Source: an uncultured Acidobacteriota bacterium (lineage in GTDB: Bacteria > Acidobacteriota > Thermoanaerobaculia > Gp7-AA8). Taken from it: a stretch of 45,817 bases of DNA. The stretch lies in assembly GCA_937870635.1 (NCBI GenBank), contig CALMZP010000012.1, positions 1-45,817 on the forward strand. The letters run 5' to 3'. Positions within the stretch are counted from its first letter, which is position 1, and each line of letters opens with the position of its first letter. A model generated the notes under the pieces. It worked only from the letters and a program-made list of their open reading frames with translations, was not told the DNA's origin and did no database searches. Below, in pieces: positions 25,438-34,867 of the stretch. The position numbers and the translations under genes were made by a program.

Positions 25438-26235
25438 ATGTCTGAGCTAGTCGGGTATCGCGTTGAAAAAGGCGTGGCGATCTTCGAGCTGAACGATCCG
25501 CCGGCGAACACCTACACCTATGAGATGAATCGCGACCTCGATGCATGCATTCTCGACGCGCGCATGGATGACGACGTCCACGTGATCGTCATTCGCGGCG
25601 CCGGTGACAAGTTCTTCTCCGCCGGCGCGAACATCAAGATGCTGTCGGAGGTGACGCCGGCGTTCAAATACAACTTCTGTCTGCACGCGAACGAGACGAT
25701 GCTGCGGCTGGAGCAGACCCCGAAGCTGGTGATCGCCGCGATCAACGGTCACGCCGTTGGCGGCGGACTCGAGATCGCCCTCGCGGCGGACATCCGCATC
25801 GCACGCCAGGGCTCCGGCAAGGTTGGTCTGCCCGAGGTGTCGCTGGGGGTGTTGCCTGGAACCGGCGGCACACAGCGACTGTCGCGCCTCCTCGGCAAGT
25901 CGAAGGCAATCGAAGTGATGGTCGAGGGAAACCTCTTCGACTTCGAGCAGGCCCGCGACCTGGGGATCATCAACTATGTGTGGCCCGCGGACGAAGGCGG
26001 CAGGAAGTGGTGGGACCGGGTCATGGAGTATGCCTGGAGCTTCTGCCCGCCGAACAAAGCTTCGAAGGCCGTCGGCCGGATCAAGCGCGCGGTGCAGACG
26101 GGGTGGGAGATTCCAATCGAAGCCGGGCTGGCCGTCGAACGCGAGCTTCAGCAGCAGCTGTTCCTCAGCGAAGACGCAAAGGAAGGGCTGGCGGCGTACA
26201 ACGAGAAGCGGAAGGCGGAGTTCAAAGGGCGGTAG
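25438..26235 (+). CDS. Enoyl-CoA hydratase/isomerase (crotonase) family protein
   Basis: 265 residues. Oxyanion-hole region FFSAGANIKML (about 61-71) and INGHAVGGGLEIALAADIRI (about 102-121), with both glutamates usual for hydratases: the Glu in GGGLEIA and the Glu in GLPEVSLGVLPGTGGTQRL (about 129-147). It would hydrate a trans-2-enoyl-CoA; the exact substrate is unknown. GGGAG lies 5-6 nt before the ATG. Close spacing after pfkA suggests co-transcription. Confidence 0.93.
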   Translation: MSELVGYRVEKGVAIFELNDPPANTYTYEMNRDLDACILDARMDDDVHVIVIRGAGDKFFSAGANIKMLSEVTPAFKYNFCLHANETMLRLEQTPKLVIAAINGHAVGGGLEIALAADIRIARQGSGKVGLPEVSLGVLPGTGGTQRLSRLLGKSKAIEVMVEGNLFDFEQARDLGIINYVWPADEGGRKWWDRVMEYAWSFCPPNKASKAVGRIKRAVQTGWEIPIEAGLAVERELQQQLFLSEDAKEGLAAYNEKRKAEFKGR

Positions 26236-26351
26236 GCGTTCACGTTGACCGTTGACCGGCGCGGGCGGGGTCGCCCGCGCTCCACTGAGCCCTCTTGACG
26301 CGACGGCGAACGGATTACGCTCTCAGCGGTTAACGGTTAACGGCGTTCACG
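26235..26351. repeat. Inverted heptamer-repeat element E7 bounded by a 10-bp direct repeat
   Basis: GGCGTTCACG occurs at 26235-26244 and again at 26342-26351, flanking GTTGACC units (left) and GGTTAAC units (right), 7-bp period. The core contains one GCGGGCGGGGTCGCCCGC palindrome module with CTCCA, as in E6. The direct repeat is reminiscent of a target-site duplication, but other elements do not show one. Confidence 0.75.
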
Positions 26352-26379
26352 CCGGCAGCAGTGATAATCTCGGACGACG

Positions 26380-27495
26380 ATGCGCTATCGAAACCTCCAC
26401 GGCACTGATCTTCAACTCTCGGAAATCGGCTTCGGCACTTGGACCATCACCACGGGGTGGTGGGGCAACTACACGGACGCGGAGGGGCAGACGCTCATCC
26501 GCCAGGCCGTGGACCGGGGAATCAACTACATCGATACTGCCGACGCGTACGGGAACGGCCGCGGCGAAACGATCCTGGCGCCGATCCTCAAAGAAAATCC
26601 GAAGCTGATCGTCGGTACGAAGTTCGGCTACGACTTCTACAACAACCCGGTTCGTCCACGCGGGCAGCGCGAGCTGCCGCAGGACATGTCGCCGAAATTC
26701 ATACGCTTCGCGCTCGAGCAGTCGCTCCAGCGTCTCGGCACCGACCACGTCGCGATCTATCAGCCGCACAATCCGCGCATCGACATCCTGTTGCAGGACG
26801 AGCACTGGGACACGCTGGAGGCACTGAAGCGCGAAGGGAAGATCCTCTCGTACGGTCCGTCGCTCGGTCCGGCCATCGGATGGAGAGACGAAGGAATCTA
26901 CGGCGCGGCGGTGCGGCGGGCTCCCGTCACGCAGATGATCTACAACATGCTCGAGCAGGATCCGGGACGGGAGTTCATCCTTGCGGCGGCCCGCGGCGCG
27001 TCGTATCCGGGCGCTGCGGAAGCGGCCAGCGGGAAAACGAACAAGAAGGTCTGTGAGCCGACGGCCGCGTTCGACGAGGCGTTCCGTGCGTGGGCGGTGG
27101 ATCCGGAGCCGCAGTTCCTCGTGCGGGTGCCGCATTCGTCGGGCATGCTCGAAGGGAAGTACACGCTGGAGACGAAGTTCGACGAGAGCGATCATCGCTC
27201 CCATCGGCCGCGCGCATGGCTGGTCGAAGGGATTCAGAAGGTCGATCGCCTCAAGCCGTTGAGCGAGCGGCGCGGGGTCACGATCGGGCAGCTCGCCCTG
27301 CTGTGGCTGTACGCGCATCCGGCGATCATCTCGGCGCTGCCGAACATCTACGGCCCGGAACAGATCGACGAGTTCGTGGAAGCGTCGAATCACGCGCCGC
27401 TCACGAGCGCCGAGATGGAAGAGGTGCATGCACTGTACGTCCGCAATTTCGACGTGCAACCCTTCGTCGAAGAGGTGACGGCGCAGCGTGCGTAG
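26380..27495 (+). CDS. Aldo/keto reductase family protein
   Basis: 371 residues, at the long end for AKRs. The catalytic tetrad is visible: Asp52 and Tyr57 (NYIDTADAYGNG), Lys81 (VGTKFGYD), His130 (AIYQPHNP). NADPH-dependent reduction of an aldehyde or ketone is expected; the substrate cannot be inferred. GATAAT at 26363-26368 lies 11 nt before the ATG and no Shine-Dalgarno site is seen. The stop overlaps the GTG start of the next gene by 8 bp. Confidence 0.92.
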   Translation: MRYRNLHGTDLQLSEIGFGTWTITTGWWGNYTDAEGQTLIRQAVDRGINYIDTADAYGNGRGETILAPILKENPKLIVGTKFGYDFYNNPVRPRGQRELPQDMSPKFIRFALEQSLQRLGTDHVAIYQPHNPRIDILLQDEHWDTLEALKREGKILSYGPSLGPAIGWRDEGIYGAAVRRAPVTQMIYNMLEQDPGREFILAAARGASYPGAAEAASGKTNKKVCEPTAAFDEAFRAWAVDPEPQFLVRVPHSSGMLEGKYTLETKFDESDHRSHRPRAWLVEGIQKVDRLKPLSERRGVTIGQLALLWLYAHPAIISALPNIYGPEQIDEFVEASNHAPLTSAEMEEVHALYVRNFDVQPFVEEVTAQRA

Positions 27496-29083
27496 ACCGC
27501 TCGCCGGTCTGATACTTCTCTCGATCGTAGCGGCGGCGCTCGCGGTCGGAAGCGTCCGGCTCGACAGCGCCACCTCGGACGAGCCGGCCTACATCGCCGC
27601 CGGCATGATCAAGCTCCTTCACGGGCGGCTCGACTTCTTCCGCGACCAGCCGCCGCTGATGAATTCGATCAGCGCCCTGCCTCTCGTGCTCTCAGGCTAC
27701 GAGATGCGCCCGGCCTGGAGGGTCGGCGGCAATCACTGGGCGTACGGTCAGCGGCTTCTGTACCTCTCCGGCTATGACGGCGAGCGGATGCTTTTCCTGG
27801 CCCGTATGCCGACGATCGCCCTGTTCATCGCGCTCGGGTGGGTCGTCTACCTGTTCGTTGCGCACCATTCGGGCAGCCGCGGCTGGGGAGTGTTCGCGTT
27901 CGCGCTCACGATCTTCTGTCCGACGGTGATGGCGCATGGCCGTCTGGCCACGGTCGATCTGGCTGTGACGTTTTTCTGTTTCACCGCGGCTGCTCTGTTC
28001 GTGCGGTTGATCGAAGCGCCGTCGGCTCTCGTCGCCATCGGCGTGGGAGTCGCCACGGGCGCCGCGGTGATGTCGAAGACGTCCGCCAACGTCCTCGGTC
28101 CTTACTTCGTGCTGCTCCTCGTTATCGCCGTCATCGGAAAGAAGGTGACCGATCGACGGCGCGTCCTTCTGATGACCGTTCTCGCCGCCGCCGTGGCGGC
28201 GGGATTCATCATCGTGCTCGTCCTGTCGGAGGGGAGCGATCGATACATCGCCGACAATTTCCCAGACACGCCGCGACTTCTCGTGCCGTTTGCGGAATAT
28301 CTGGAGAACATCCGCGCGATCCGGTCCTGGTACACGCGTGGCGCCGCTCTGCCGCAGTTTCTCTTCGGCCAGTTCTCCAGAACGAGCTGGTGGTATTACT
28401 ACCCGGCGGCGTTCCTGGTCAAAGCGACCATCCCCGCCATTCTTCTCGTCACCATCGCGATCGGCGTGATGATCCGTGACCGCCGCGTGCCCTTCGGCGG
28501 CGTCGCCGCGCTGCTCTTCGTCGCGCTCTTCGCGGGCGCGGCGGCCGCGGGAGAACTTGCGCTGGGAATCCGTTATGTCCTTCCCATCTTTCCTTTTCTC
28601 TACGCGTGGGTGGCTATCGTGATCGCGCGCGTGCCGCGCCTCGCCGTTGTGGCAGTGGTGCTCGTGATCTGGCATGGAGCGGAGAACCTTCGCGCTTATC
28701 CGTCCTACATCAGCTATTTCAATCAGTTCATCGGCTCGCATCGCAATGCCGACCGTTACCTGATCGACTCCAATCTCGACTGGGGACAGGACCTGCGCCG
28801 GCTCGACGGGTGGGCCCGCGAAAAGAACGTGCAGGAGATCGTTCTTCACTACTTCGGAGGGGGAGCGCCCGGCGTGGATCTTCGCGTTCGCGTGATCGGA
28901 GGGTACGGGGCGGGAGGGCGGCCGCTTCCGAAGGGATCGTGGTTTGCGCTGAGCAGGCATTTCTACCGGGTCAGCTTCGAACCTTCGGTCTCGCGCGAGA
29001 CCTACGACGATTACCTGAAGCGCTCTGGCGCGCGTTACGTGACGACCGTGGGTGGCTCCATCAACATCTATCGCGTCGATTGA
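27488..29083 (+). CDS. Membrane glycosyltransferase, PMT/ArnT-like (paralogue 1)
   Basis: 531 residues from GTG 27488, overlapping the aldo/keto reductase gene. About ten hydrophobic segments; an acidic first loop (SVRLDSATSDEPAYIAAG, about 22-39) with the Asp-Glu of GT-C transferases that use polyprenyl-phosphate sugars; MAHGRLATVDLA (about 150-161) is also typical. The C-terminal part carries YISYFNQFIGS, DSNLDWGQDLRRL and HYFGGGAPG, shared with the next gene. It would transfer a lipid-linked sugar on the outer face of the inner membrane; the acceptor is unknown. Confidence 0.85.
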   Translation: MRRPLAGLILLSIVAAALAVGSVRLDSATSDEPAYIAAGMIKLLHGRLDFFRDQPPLMNSISALPLVLSGYEMRPAWRVGGNHWAYGQRLLYLSGYDGERMLFLARMPTIALFIALGWVVYLFVAHHSGSRGWGVFAFALTIFCPTVMAHGRLATVDLAVTFFCFTAAALFVRLIEAPSALVAIGVGVATGAAVMSKTSANVLGPYFVLLLVIAVIGKKVTDRRRVLLMTVLAAAVAAGFIIVLVLSEGSDRYIADNFPDTPRLLVPFAEYLENIRAIRSWYTRGAALPQFLFGQFSRTSWWYYYPAAFLVKATIPAILLVTIAIGVMIRDRRVPFGGVAALLFVALFAGAAAAGELALGIRYVLPIFPFLYAWVAIVIARVPRLAVVAVVLVIWHGAENLRAYPSYISYFNQFIGSHRNADRYLIDSNLDWGQDLRRLDGWAREKNVQEIVLHYFGGGAPGVDLRVRVIGGYGAGGRPLPKGSWFALSRHFYRVSFEPSVSRETYDDYLKRSGARYVTTVGGSINIYRVD

Positions 29084-29128
29084 GAAGAATTGAGAATTGA
29101 GCGTCAGGTTCAATTCGGAGGGCAGCGG

Positions 29129-30817
29129 ATGAACGAGGAAGCGGCGGACGGTATGTCCAGGACGGCAGCCTGGTTCCTCGCTGTTCTGATTCTCGTACTG
29201 TCACTGGCGCTCGCGCTCGGAAGCGTCCGCCGGGACAGTGCCACCGCTGACGAGCCGGCGGTGATTGCAGCGGGATTGGTCAAACTACTCGATGGTCGCC
29301 TCGATTTCTTTCGAAGTACCCCACCGCTATGGAGCGCTGTGAGCGTCCTGCCTCTCGCAGCAGGGGGAATGCGGGTGCCGCCGATTTACTACCCCGACAC
29401 CGACCCGTGGGTGCTCGGTCGATACCTGCTGTATCGAACCGGGATCGATTCGCAGGAGGCGATCTTCCGGGCAAGGCTCCCGAGCATCGCCGCATTCCTG
29501 GCGCTGGCGGTGGCGATGTACTGGATGGTCGCGCATCACGCGCGCAGCCGGGGATGGGCTCTCTGCGCCATGACGCTGACCGCCTTCTGCCCGCTGATCA
29601 TGGCCCACGGGCGGCTTGCGAACGTGGACGTTGCGACAACCCTGTTCCTGTTCCTGGCCGTGGCCTTCCTGTTGCGGCTGATCGAGTCGCCGTCGTTCCC
29701 CGTCGCCATGGGCATGGGTGTTTCTTCGGCCGCGGCGATTCTCACCAAGTCTTCCGGCAACATCATCGGCCCAATCGCGATCGCAGCGATCGGCCTCGCC
29801 CTCGCGCTGAATCGAATCGATGACCGGCGGCGCTTCTTCGTGCGATTTGCCGCCGCTGTGCTTGCGGCGCTGGTGGTGGGCGAGGTGGTCATCGTCGGCC
29901 TCGCCAGCGACGCGTACATTGCGGCGAACTTTCCTCGGCTCCAGTCGCCGATGGGCCGGCTGGCCCTTCCGTTCGCCGAGTGGATCGCAAACATCCGGGC
30001 TATCAACTCTTGGCTGCGAGGCGGGCACACCCTCCCGCAGTTCCTTCTCGGCGAAGTGAGCTTCGGAGGATTTCCGGGTTACTACGCGGTGGCCATTCTG
30101 CTGAAGACGACGATTCCCGCGCTTCTCATCGGCCTCGCCGGCCTTGTCGCGCTCATTCGCCGGCTGCCGAGGCGCGGGGCACCGGACTCCTCGCCGCGAT
30201 TCGCAGCCGTGATCTGTTTTCTATTCGCGCTGCTCTTCTTCGTGATCGCGTCCACGAGTGAGCTCGCGGTCGGGGTCCGCTACGTTCTTCCGATGTATCC
30301 GTTCGTCATCGCGGGGTCGGTCCTCGCCACCGCCGAGGCCGCGCGAGAGCTGCGTGTGGACCGCCGGCGAAAAGCCACAGCCCTCGTCGGCCTGCTCCTC
30401 GCGTGGCACGTCGCCGAAAATCTGCGAACATACCCGGGATACATCGGGTACTTCAATCAGTTCATCGGCCGGCAGGAAAACGCGGACCGATTCCTGATCG
30501 ATTCGAATCTCGACTGGGGTCAGGATCTTCTGCGCCTCCGTGACTGGGCAGTCTCCAGAGGCATTCGGGAGATGACGGTCCATTATTTCGGCGGCGCGGA
30601 TGTGCCGACCGCAATGGAAGGCATCCGCACCGACGTGCGCATGTCGCCGGGACCGGAGCCACTCGCGGCCGGATGGTTCGCCGTGAGCACGCATTTTTAC
30701 AGGCTCAGCCTTGCGAGCGATATCTGGCCGGTCGATTACGACACGTATCTCGAAGCCAACGGCGCAAGGTACGTCACGACCGTCGGCGATTCGATCCGCG
30801 TCTATCGCGTCCGGTAG
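29129..30817 (+). CDS. Membrane glycosyltransferase, PMT/ArnT-like (paralogue 2)
   Basis: 562 residues from ATG 29129, set by GGAGGG 6 nt upstream (an earlier in-frame ATG at 29090 lacks this). It is clearly a tandem duplicate of the previous gene: SVRRDSATADEPAVIAAGLV, MAHGRLANVDVATTLF, YIGYFNQFIGRQENADRFL, DSNLDWGQDLLRLRDW and ARYVTTVGDSIRVYRV align along the full length. Same membrane topology and acidic first-loop motif. Divergence between the copies suggests different donor or acceptor sugars. The 45-bp gap holds a short AATTGAG duplication. Confidence 0.85.
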   Translation: MNEEAADGMSRTAAWFLAVLILVLSLALALGSVRRDSATADEPAVIAAGLVKLLDGRLDFFRSTPPLWSAVSVLPLAAGGMRVPPIYYPDTDPWVLGRYLLYRTGIDSQEAIFRARLPSIAAFLALAVAMYWMVAHHARSRGWALCAMTLTAFCPLIMAHGRLANVDVATTLFLFLAVAFLLRLIESPSFPVAMGMGVSSAAAILTKSSGNIIGPIAIAAIGLALALNRIDDRRRFFVRFAAAVLAALVVGEVVIVGLASDAYIAANFPRLQSPMGRLALPFAEWIANIRAINSWLRGGHTLPQFLLGEVSFGGFPGYYAVAILLKTTIPALLIGLAGLVALIRRLPRRGAPDSSPRFAAVICFLFALLFFVIASTSELAVGVRYVLPMYPFVIAGSVLATAEAARELRVDRRRKATALVGLLLAWHVAENLRTYPGYIGYFNQFIGRQENADRFLIDSNLDWGQDLLRLRDWAVSRGIREMTVHYFGGADVPTAMEGIRTDVRMSPGPEPLAAGWFAVSTHFYRLSLASDIWPVDYDTYLEANGARYVTTVGDSIRVYRVR

Positions 30818-30841
30818 TGACGTCGAGTAGGATTCCCCGCC

Positions 30842-32293
30842 ATGACCGCCATGCAGAACAAGCTCTTCATCAACGGTGAATTCGTCGACGCCCGCAGCGG
30901 AAAGACGTTCGCCACCATCAATCCGGCAACCGAGGAAAAGATCACGGACGTTGCGTCCGCGGGGGCGGAGGATGTCGACGCCGCCGTGCGTGCCGCGCGC
31001 GCCCAGATGGAGCCCGGCTCCGAGTGGCAGAAGATGAAACCGCGCGACCGCGCCAAGATCATGTGGCGCATCGCCGACATGCTGACGGCGCGCGCCGAAG
31101 AGATCGGACGCATCGAGACGATCGACAACGGCAAGCCCATTTTCGAATCGCAGTTCGTCGACACTCCTGCCGCGGCCGAATGCCTCTACTACTTCGCGGG
31201 ATGGTCGGGCAAGGTCACCGGCGAGACGATTCCCGTCGCCGACAATGCCTTCACCTACACGCTCCGCGAACCGCTGGGTGTCGTCGGCGCGATCACGCCG
31301 TGGAACTTTCCGCTCATGCTCGCCGTCTGGAAGATCGCCCCAGCGCTCGCATGCGGCAACACCGTCATCTCGAAGCCGGCGTCGAACACGTCGCTGTCCC
31401 TGCTGAAGTTCGCCGAGTACGCGCGTGAGTGTGGACTGCCGGCCGGCGTCCTCAACGTGATTCCCGGAGGCGGCAGCGTGGTCGGCAATGCCATGGTCGA
31501 CCATCCCGGTATCGACGCAATCGCATTCACTGGTTCCTCCGAAGTCGGCCGGGCCCTCATGGCGCGTGCGGCGAGCACCCTCAAGAAGGTCTCGCTCGAG
31601 CTCGGTGGAAAGTCGCCAAACATCGTCCTCGCGGACGCCGACCTCGATGCGGCATCGCGCGGCGCTCTCAATGCGATTTTTTACGGCAAGGGCGAAGTCT
31701 GCGCCGCCGGTTCGCGGCTGCTCGTCGAGGACTCGGTGCACGACGCACTGATGGAGAAGGTCATCGAGCGCGCCGGCAAAATGGTTGCCGCCGACCCTCT
31801 CCATCCCAAAACCCGCCTGGGTGCCATCGTGTCGAAGGATCAGATGGAAACGGTCCTTCGCTACATCGAGAGCGGGAAGAGCGAGGGCGCGAAACTCGTC
31901 GCGGGAGGGGAGCGCGCCGACATCGGTACGGGCAAGGGCTACTTTCTCAAGCCGACCATCTTCGACGACGTGCAGCCGGAGATGAAAATCGCCCGCGAGG
32001 AGATCTTCGGACCCGTTCTCGCCACGCTGCGCTTCAAGGATGCCGACGACGCCGTCGTCAAGGCGAACGCGACCGTGTACGGTCTCGCGGCCGCGGTGTG
32101 GACGCGCGACGTGTCGAAGGCGCATCGCGTCGCCCGTGCGGTCAAGGCAGGCACGGTCTGGGTCAACACGTACAACCTCTACGACCCGGCTCTGCCGTTC
32201 GGTGGATTCAAGGAGTCCGGCTTCGGCCGCGACCAGGGCCGCGACGCCCTCGAGAAGTACACGCAGACCAAGAGCGTCTGGGTCAATCTGTAA
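30842..32293 (+). CDS. NAD(P)+-dependent aldehyde dehydrogenase
   Basis: 483 residues. General base Glu253 (VSLELGGKSPN), nucleophile Cys287 (GKGEVCAAGSR), cofactor loop FTGSSEVGR (229-237), and the ITPWNFPLML motif (151-160). The closest style is the betaine/phenylacetaldehyde/aminoaldehyde group, but the substrate is not settled by sequence. TAGGAT at 30828-30833 lies 8 nt before the ATG with no Shine-Dalgarno site. With the amine oxidase and Rieske oxygenase farther downstream it could help degrade amines. Element E8 follows the stop directly. Confidence 0.94.
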   Translation: MTAMQNKLFINGEFVDARSGKTFATINPATEEKITDVASAGAEDVDAAVRAARAQMEPGSEWQKMKPRDRAKIMWRIADMLTARAEEIGRIETIDNGKPIFESQFVDTPAAAECLYYFAGWSGKVTGETIPVADNAFTYTLREPLGVVGAITPWNFPLMLAVWKIAPALACGNTVISKPASNTSLSLLKFAEYARECGLPAGVLNVIPGGGSVVGNAMVDHPGIDAIAFTGSSEVGRALMARAASTLKKVSLELGGKSPNIVLADADLDAASRGALNAIFYGKGEVCAAGSRLLVEDSVHDALMEKVIERAGKMVAADPLHPKTRLGAIVSKDQMETVLRYIESGKSEGAKLVAGGERADIGTGKGYFLKPTIFDDVQPEMKIAREEIFGPVLATLRFKDADDAVVKANATVYGLAAAVWTRDVSKAHRVARAVKAGTVWVNTYNLYDPALPFGGFKESGFGRDQGRDALEKYTQTKSVWVNL

Positions 32294-32514
32294 CTTGGTG
32301 CTTGGTGCTTGGTGCTTGGTGCTGGGTGCTGGGTGCTGGGTACTGGGTACCCAGCATGTGTGCGCGAATCGCGACCACGTCACCCTGAGCTGGCGAAGCG
32401 CGGCGAAGGACCTCAGGATGCGACGATCCAGGCATCTGAGGTCCTTCGGCGCTTGGCGCCTCAGGATGACGTGCCGCCCAGCACCAAGCACCCGGCACCA
32501 AGCACCACGCACCA
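32294..32514. repeat. Inverted heptamer-repeat element E8 with a nested palindrome
   Basis: The left arm (32294-32350) begins at the ALDH stop: TTGGTGC x4, then TGGGTGC x2 and TGGGTAC x2. The right arm (32478-32514) has AGCACCA/AGCACCC units. The core (about 32382-32470) is CCTGAG...GAAGGACCTCAGGATG opposed to GAGGTCCTTCGG...CTCAGGATGA, the same kind of palindrome as in E2 and E10. The unit sequence drifts stepwise along the left arm. Confidence 0.9.
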
Positions 32515-32583
32515 ACCCCGGCACGCAACACGCAGCGCTCAGCGTGGTGCTATAGAATCGCGCACCTGCTGAAGAGGAGACGC

Positions 32584-33816
32584 ATGCGGAAACTATTGAT
32601 TGTCGCGGTTGCATTGCTTGCCGTAGGGTGTCCTCCTCCTTCGGAGACGACGTCCGGCGCGTCTGGCGGGAACGAGATCCTCGTCGGCGAATATGGATCC
32701 CTCACGGGACCGGAAGCGACATTCGGCCAGTCCACTCATAACGGCATCATGATGGCCATGGACGAAGTGAACGCGGCCGGTGGAGTGAAGGGTCGCAAGA
32801 TCAAGGTCCTGACCGAGGACGACCAGTCGAAAGCGGAGGAGGCGGCGAACACCGTTTCCAAGCTCATCTCTCAGAACAACGTCGTCGCCCTCCTCGGCGA
32901 AGTGGCCTCATCCAACTCGCTCGCCGCCGCGCCGATCGCGCAATCCAACAAAGTCCCGATGATCAGTCCCTCCTCGACGAACCCTGCGGTGACCGAGAAA
33001 GGCGAGTACATCTTTCGGATGTGCTTCATCGACTCGTATCAGGGCGCGTCGATGGCCGACTACATCAGCAAGCAGCTCAAGATGAACCGCGCCGCGATCC
33101 TCGTCGACGTCAAAAGCGACTATTCGACCGGCCTCGCGCAGTTCTTCGAAAGTGCCTTCGTGGCCAACGGCGGACGCATCGTCGCCAAACAGAGCTACGC
33201 GAAGGGCGACAACGACTTCCGTTCACAGCTGACGGCCATTCGCAGCGCGAATCCGCAGGTCATCTTCATTCCGGGGTATTACAACGACATCGGTCAGATC
33301 GCCATCCAGGCCCGCGACCTCGGCATCACGCAGCCGCTGGCCGGAGGCGATGGATGGGAATCGCCCAAGCTCGTCGAGATCGGCGGCAAGGCGATGGAGG
33401 GCTCGTTCTACTCGAACCACTACTTCGCAGGCGATCCTGACCCGAGGGTCCGTCAATTCGTCGAGATGTACCGTGAGCGTTTCGGACAAACTCCCGATTC
33501 ACTCGCCGCACTCGGATACGACGCAGCGAAGGTTCTGGTGAACGCGATGAGCAAGGCCGCTCAGCTCGACGGCCCGTCCATCCGCGATCAGATCGCGGCG
33601 ACGAAAGGCTTCCCCGGTGTCACCGGTGTCATCACGCTGGGACCCGACCGCAATCCCATCGGCAAGAAGCTGGCGATCCTCGAGGTGAGAAACGGCGACG
33701 TCGTCCTGAAGGACACGTTTGAGCCGGCGGGGTCGTCAGCCGCGGCCGCGGCAGCGACGACGGCCCCGACCACGGCTCCGACGGCGACGACGGCGCCCGC
33801 GAAGAGCGGCACCTAG
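32584..33816 (+). CDS. livK: Branched-chain amino acid-type ABC transporter, substrate-binding lipoprotein
   Basis: 410 residues. Lipobox LLAVGC (about 11-16) places it on the membrane. The type I periplasmic-binding fold starts at EILVGEYGSLTGPEATFGQS and carries LISQNNVVALLGEVASSNSL and MISPSSTNPAVTEKGEYIFR. It would deliver Leu/Ile/Val or a related small molecule; specificity is not readable. The C-terminal 30 residues are an odd Ala/Thr/Pro string. AGAGGAGA precedes the ATG, and TATAGAAT at 32551-32558 is a likely -10. First gene of livK-H-M-G-F. Confidence 0.93.
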   Translation: MRKLLIVAVALLAVGCPPPSETTSGASGGNEILVGEYGSLTGPEATFGQSTHNGIMMAMDEVNAAGGVKGRKIKVLTEDDQSKAEEAANTVSKLISQNNVVALLGEVASSNSLAAAPIAQSNKVPMISPSSTNPAVTEKGEYIFRMCFIDSYQGASMADYISKQLKMNRAAILVDVKSDYSTGLAQFFESAFVANGGRIVAKQSYAKGDNDFRSQLTAIRSANPQVIFIPGYYNDIGQIAIQARDLGITQPLAGGDGWESPKLVEIGGKAMEGSFYSNHYFAGDPDPRVRQFVEMYRERFGQTPDSLAALGYDAAKVLVNAMSKAAQLDGPSIRDQIAATKGFPGVTGVITLGPDRNPIGKKLAILEVRNGDVVLKDTFEPAGSSAAAAAATTAPTTAPTATTAPAKSGT

Positions 33817-33821
33817 TCCGG

Positions 33822-34730
33822 ATGGAAGACTTCCTCCAGAACCTGCTGAACGGCATCGCGGCGGGATCGATCTACGCGCTCATCGCCCTTGGTTACACCA
33901 TGGTCTACGGGGTGCTGAAGCTGATCAATTTCGCGCACGGCGACATCTTCATGATCGGCTCGTTCGTCGGGTTCTATGCGGGGCGCTACATGGCTCGCCA
34001 TGCGACCGGCGAAGCGGCGAGCCTCGGCAGCGCTGCGCTGGTTCTCCTGCTGGCCATGCTCGTGTGCGGCATCGTCGGGTACCTCAATGAGCGCATCGCC
34101 TACAGGCCGCTCAGGAACGCCCCGCGGATCGCCTCACTCATCACCGCCATCGGCGTTTCGTTCCTCCTCGAGTACGGCGGGCAGATGGTGTTCGGACCCG
34201 ATCCCAAGTTCTTCCCGACGCTCGTCGAGAAGAAGATCATCCACCTCGGAACGATCACGACTACGAACTACCAGTTCATCGTCCTGGCAGTCGCCATCGT
34301 CTTCATGGGCCTGCTGCAGTACATCATCTACGGGACGAAGTTCGGACGCGCCCTCCGGGCCGTGTCGTTCAACTTCGAAACGGCTTCGCTGATGGGCATC
34401 CCCACCGACCGCATCATCTCGATGACGTTCGTCCTCGGATCGATGCTGGCCGCCGTGGCCGGGATTCTCTACGGCCTTTCGTATCCGAAGATCGACCCGC
34501 TGATGGGAATCATGCCCGGCCTCAAAGCCTTCGTGGCGGCCGTTCTCGGCGGCATCGGGAACGTTCCGGGCGCCGTCGTCGGCGGCCTTCTCATCGGAAT
34601 CATCGAATCCTTCGTCGGCGGCAGTCAGTTCTCGAGCTACCGCGACGGGATCGCGTTCGTCATCCTCATCGTGATTCTGCTGTTCCGCCCGTCCGGGCTG
34701 TTCGGCAGGTACGAACCGGAGAAGGTGTGA
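33822..34730 (+). CDS. livH: Branched-chain amino acid-type ABC transporter permease LivH
   Basis: 302 residues, about eight membrane segments. Family features: LNGIAAGSIYALIALGYTMV (about 8-27), GVLKLINFAHGDIFMIGSF and ALRAVSFNFETASLMGI near the cytoplasmic coupling region. Starts 5 bp after livK. Its downstream neighbour livM is separated by 181 bp holding element E9, an interruption in an otherwise tightly packed operon. Confidence 0.95.
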   Translation: MEDFLQNLLNGIAAGSIYALIALGYTMVYGVLKLINFAHGDIFMIGSFVGFYAGRYMARHATGEAASLGSAALVLLLAMLVCGIVGYLNERIAYRPLRNAPRIASLITAIGVSFLLEYGGQMVFGPDPKFFPTLVEKKIIHLGTITTTNYQFIVLAVAIVFMGLLQYIIYGTKFGRALRAVSFNFETASLMGIPTDRIISMTFVLGSMLAAVAGILYGLSYPKIDPLMGIMPGLKAFVAAVLGGIGNVPGAVVGGLLIGIIESFVGGSQFSSYRDGIAFVILIVILLFRPSGLFGRYEPEKV

Positions 34731-34789
34731 ACGTGAGCATTCTTCGGCGGTTCGCGCTTGAGTTTGACGAGCCCCGTCTGGTGCCTCGA

Positions 34790-34867
34790 TTGGACCTTGG
34801 ACGCTGGACCTTGGACCTTGGCACAGCGCGGGACTCCCAGGGTCCAAGGTCCAGGGTCCAGGGTCCC
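34790..34867. repeat. Inverted heptamer-repeat element E9 inside the liv operon
   Basis: The left arm (34790-34821) is TTGGACC with one TTGGACG/CTGGACC variant; the loop is about 16 nt; the right arm (34838-34867) is CAGGGTC/CAAGGTC units ending GGGTCCCATC, the same ending as E10. The heptamer is shared with E3 and E10. A stable stem in the mRNA between livH and livM would be expected to affect read-through or mRNA decay. Confidence 0.92.

Noticed and set aside
30221-32614. Long minus-strand ORF (797 codons) opposite the aldehyde dehydrogenase and the second glycosyltransferase gene
   Set aside because: It lies antisense to two well-supported genes, has no recognisable domain and an Arg/Asp/His-rich composition typical of antisense frames in G+C-rich DNA.
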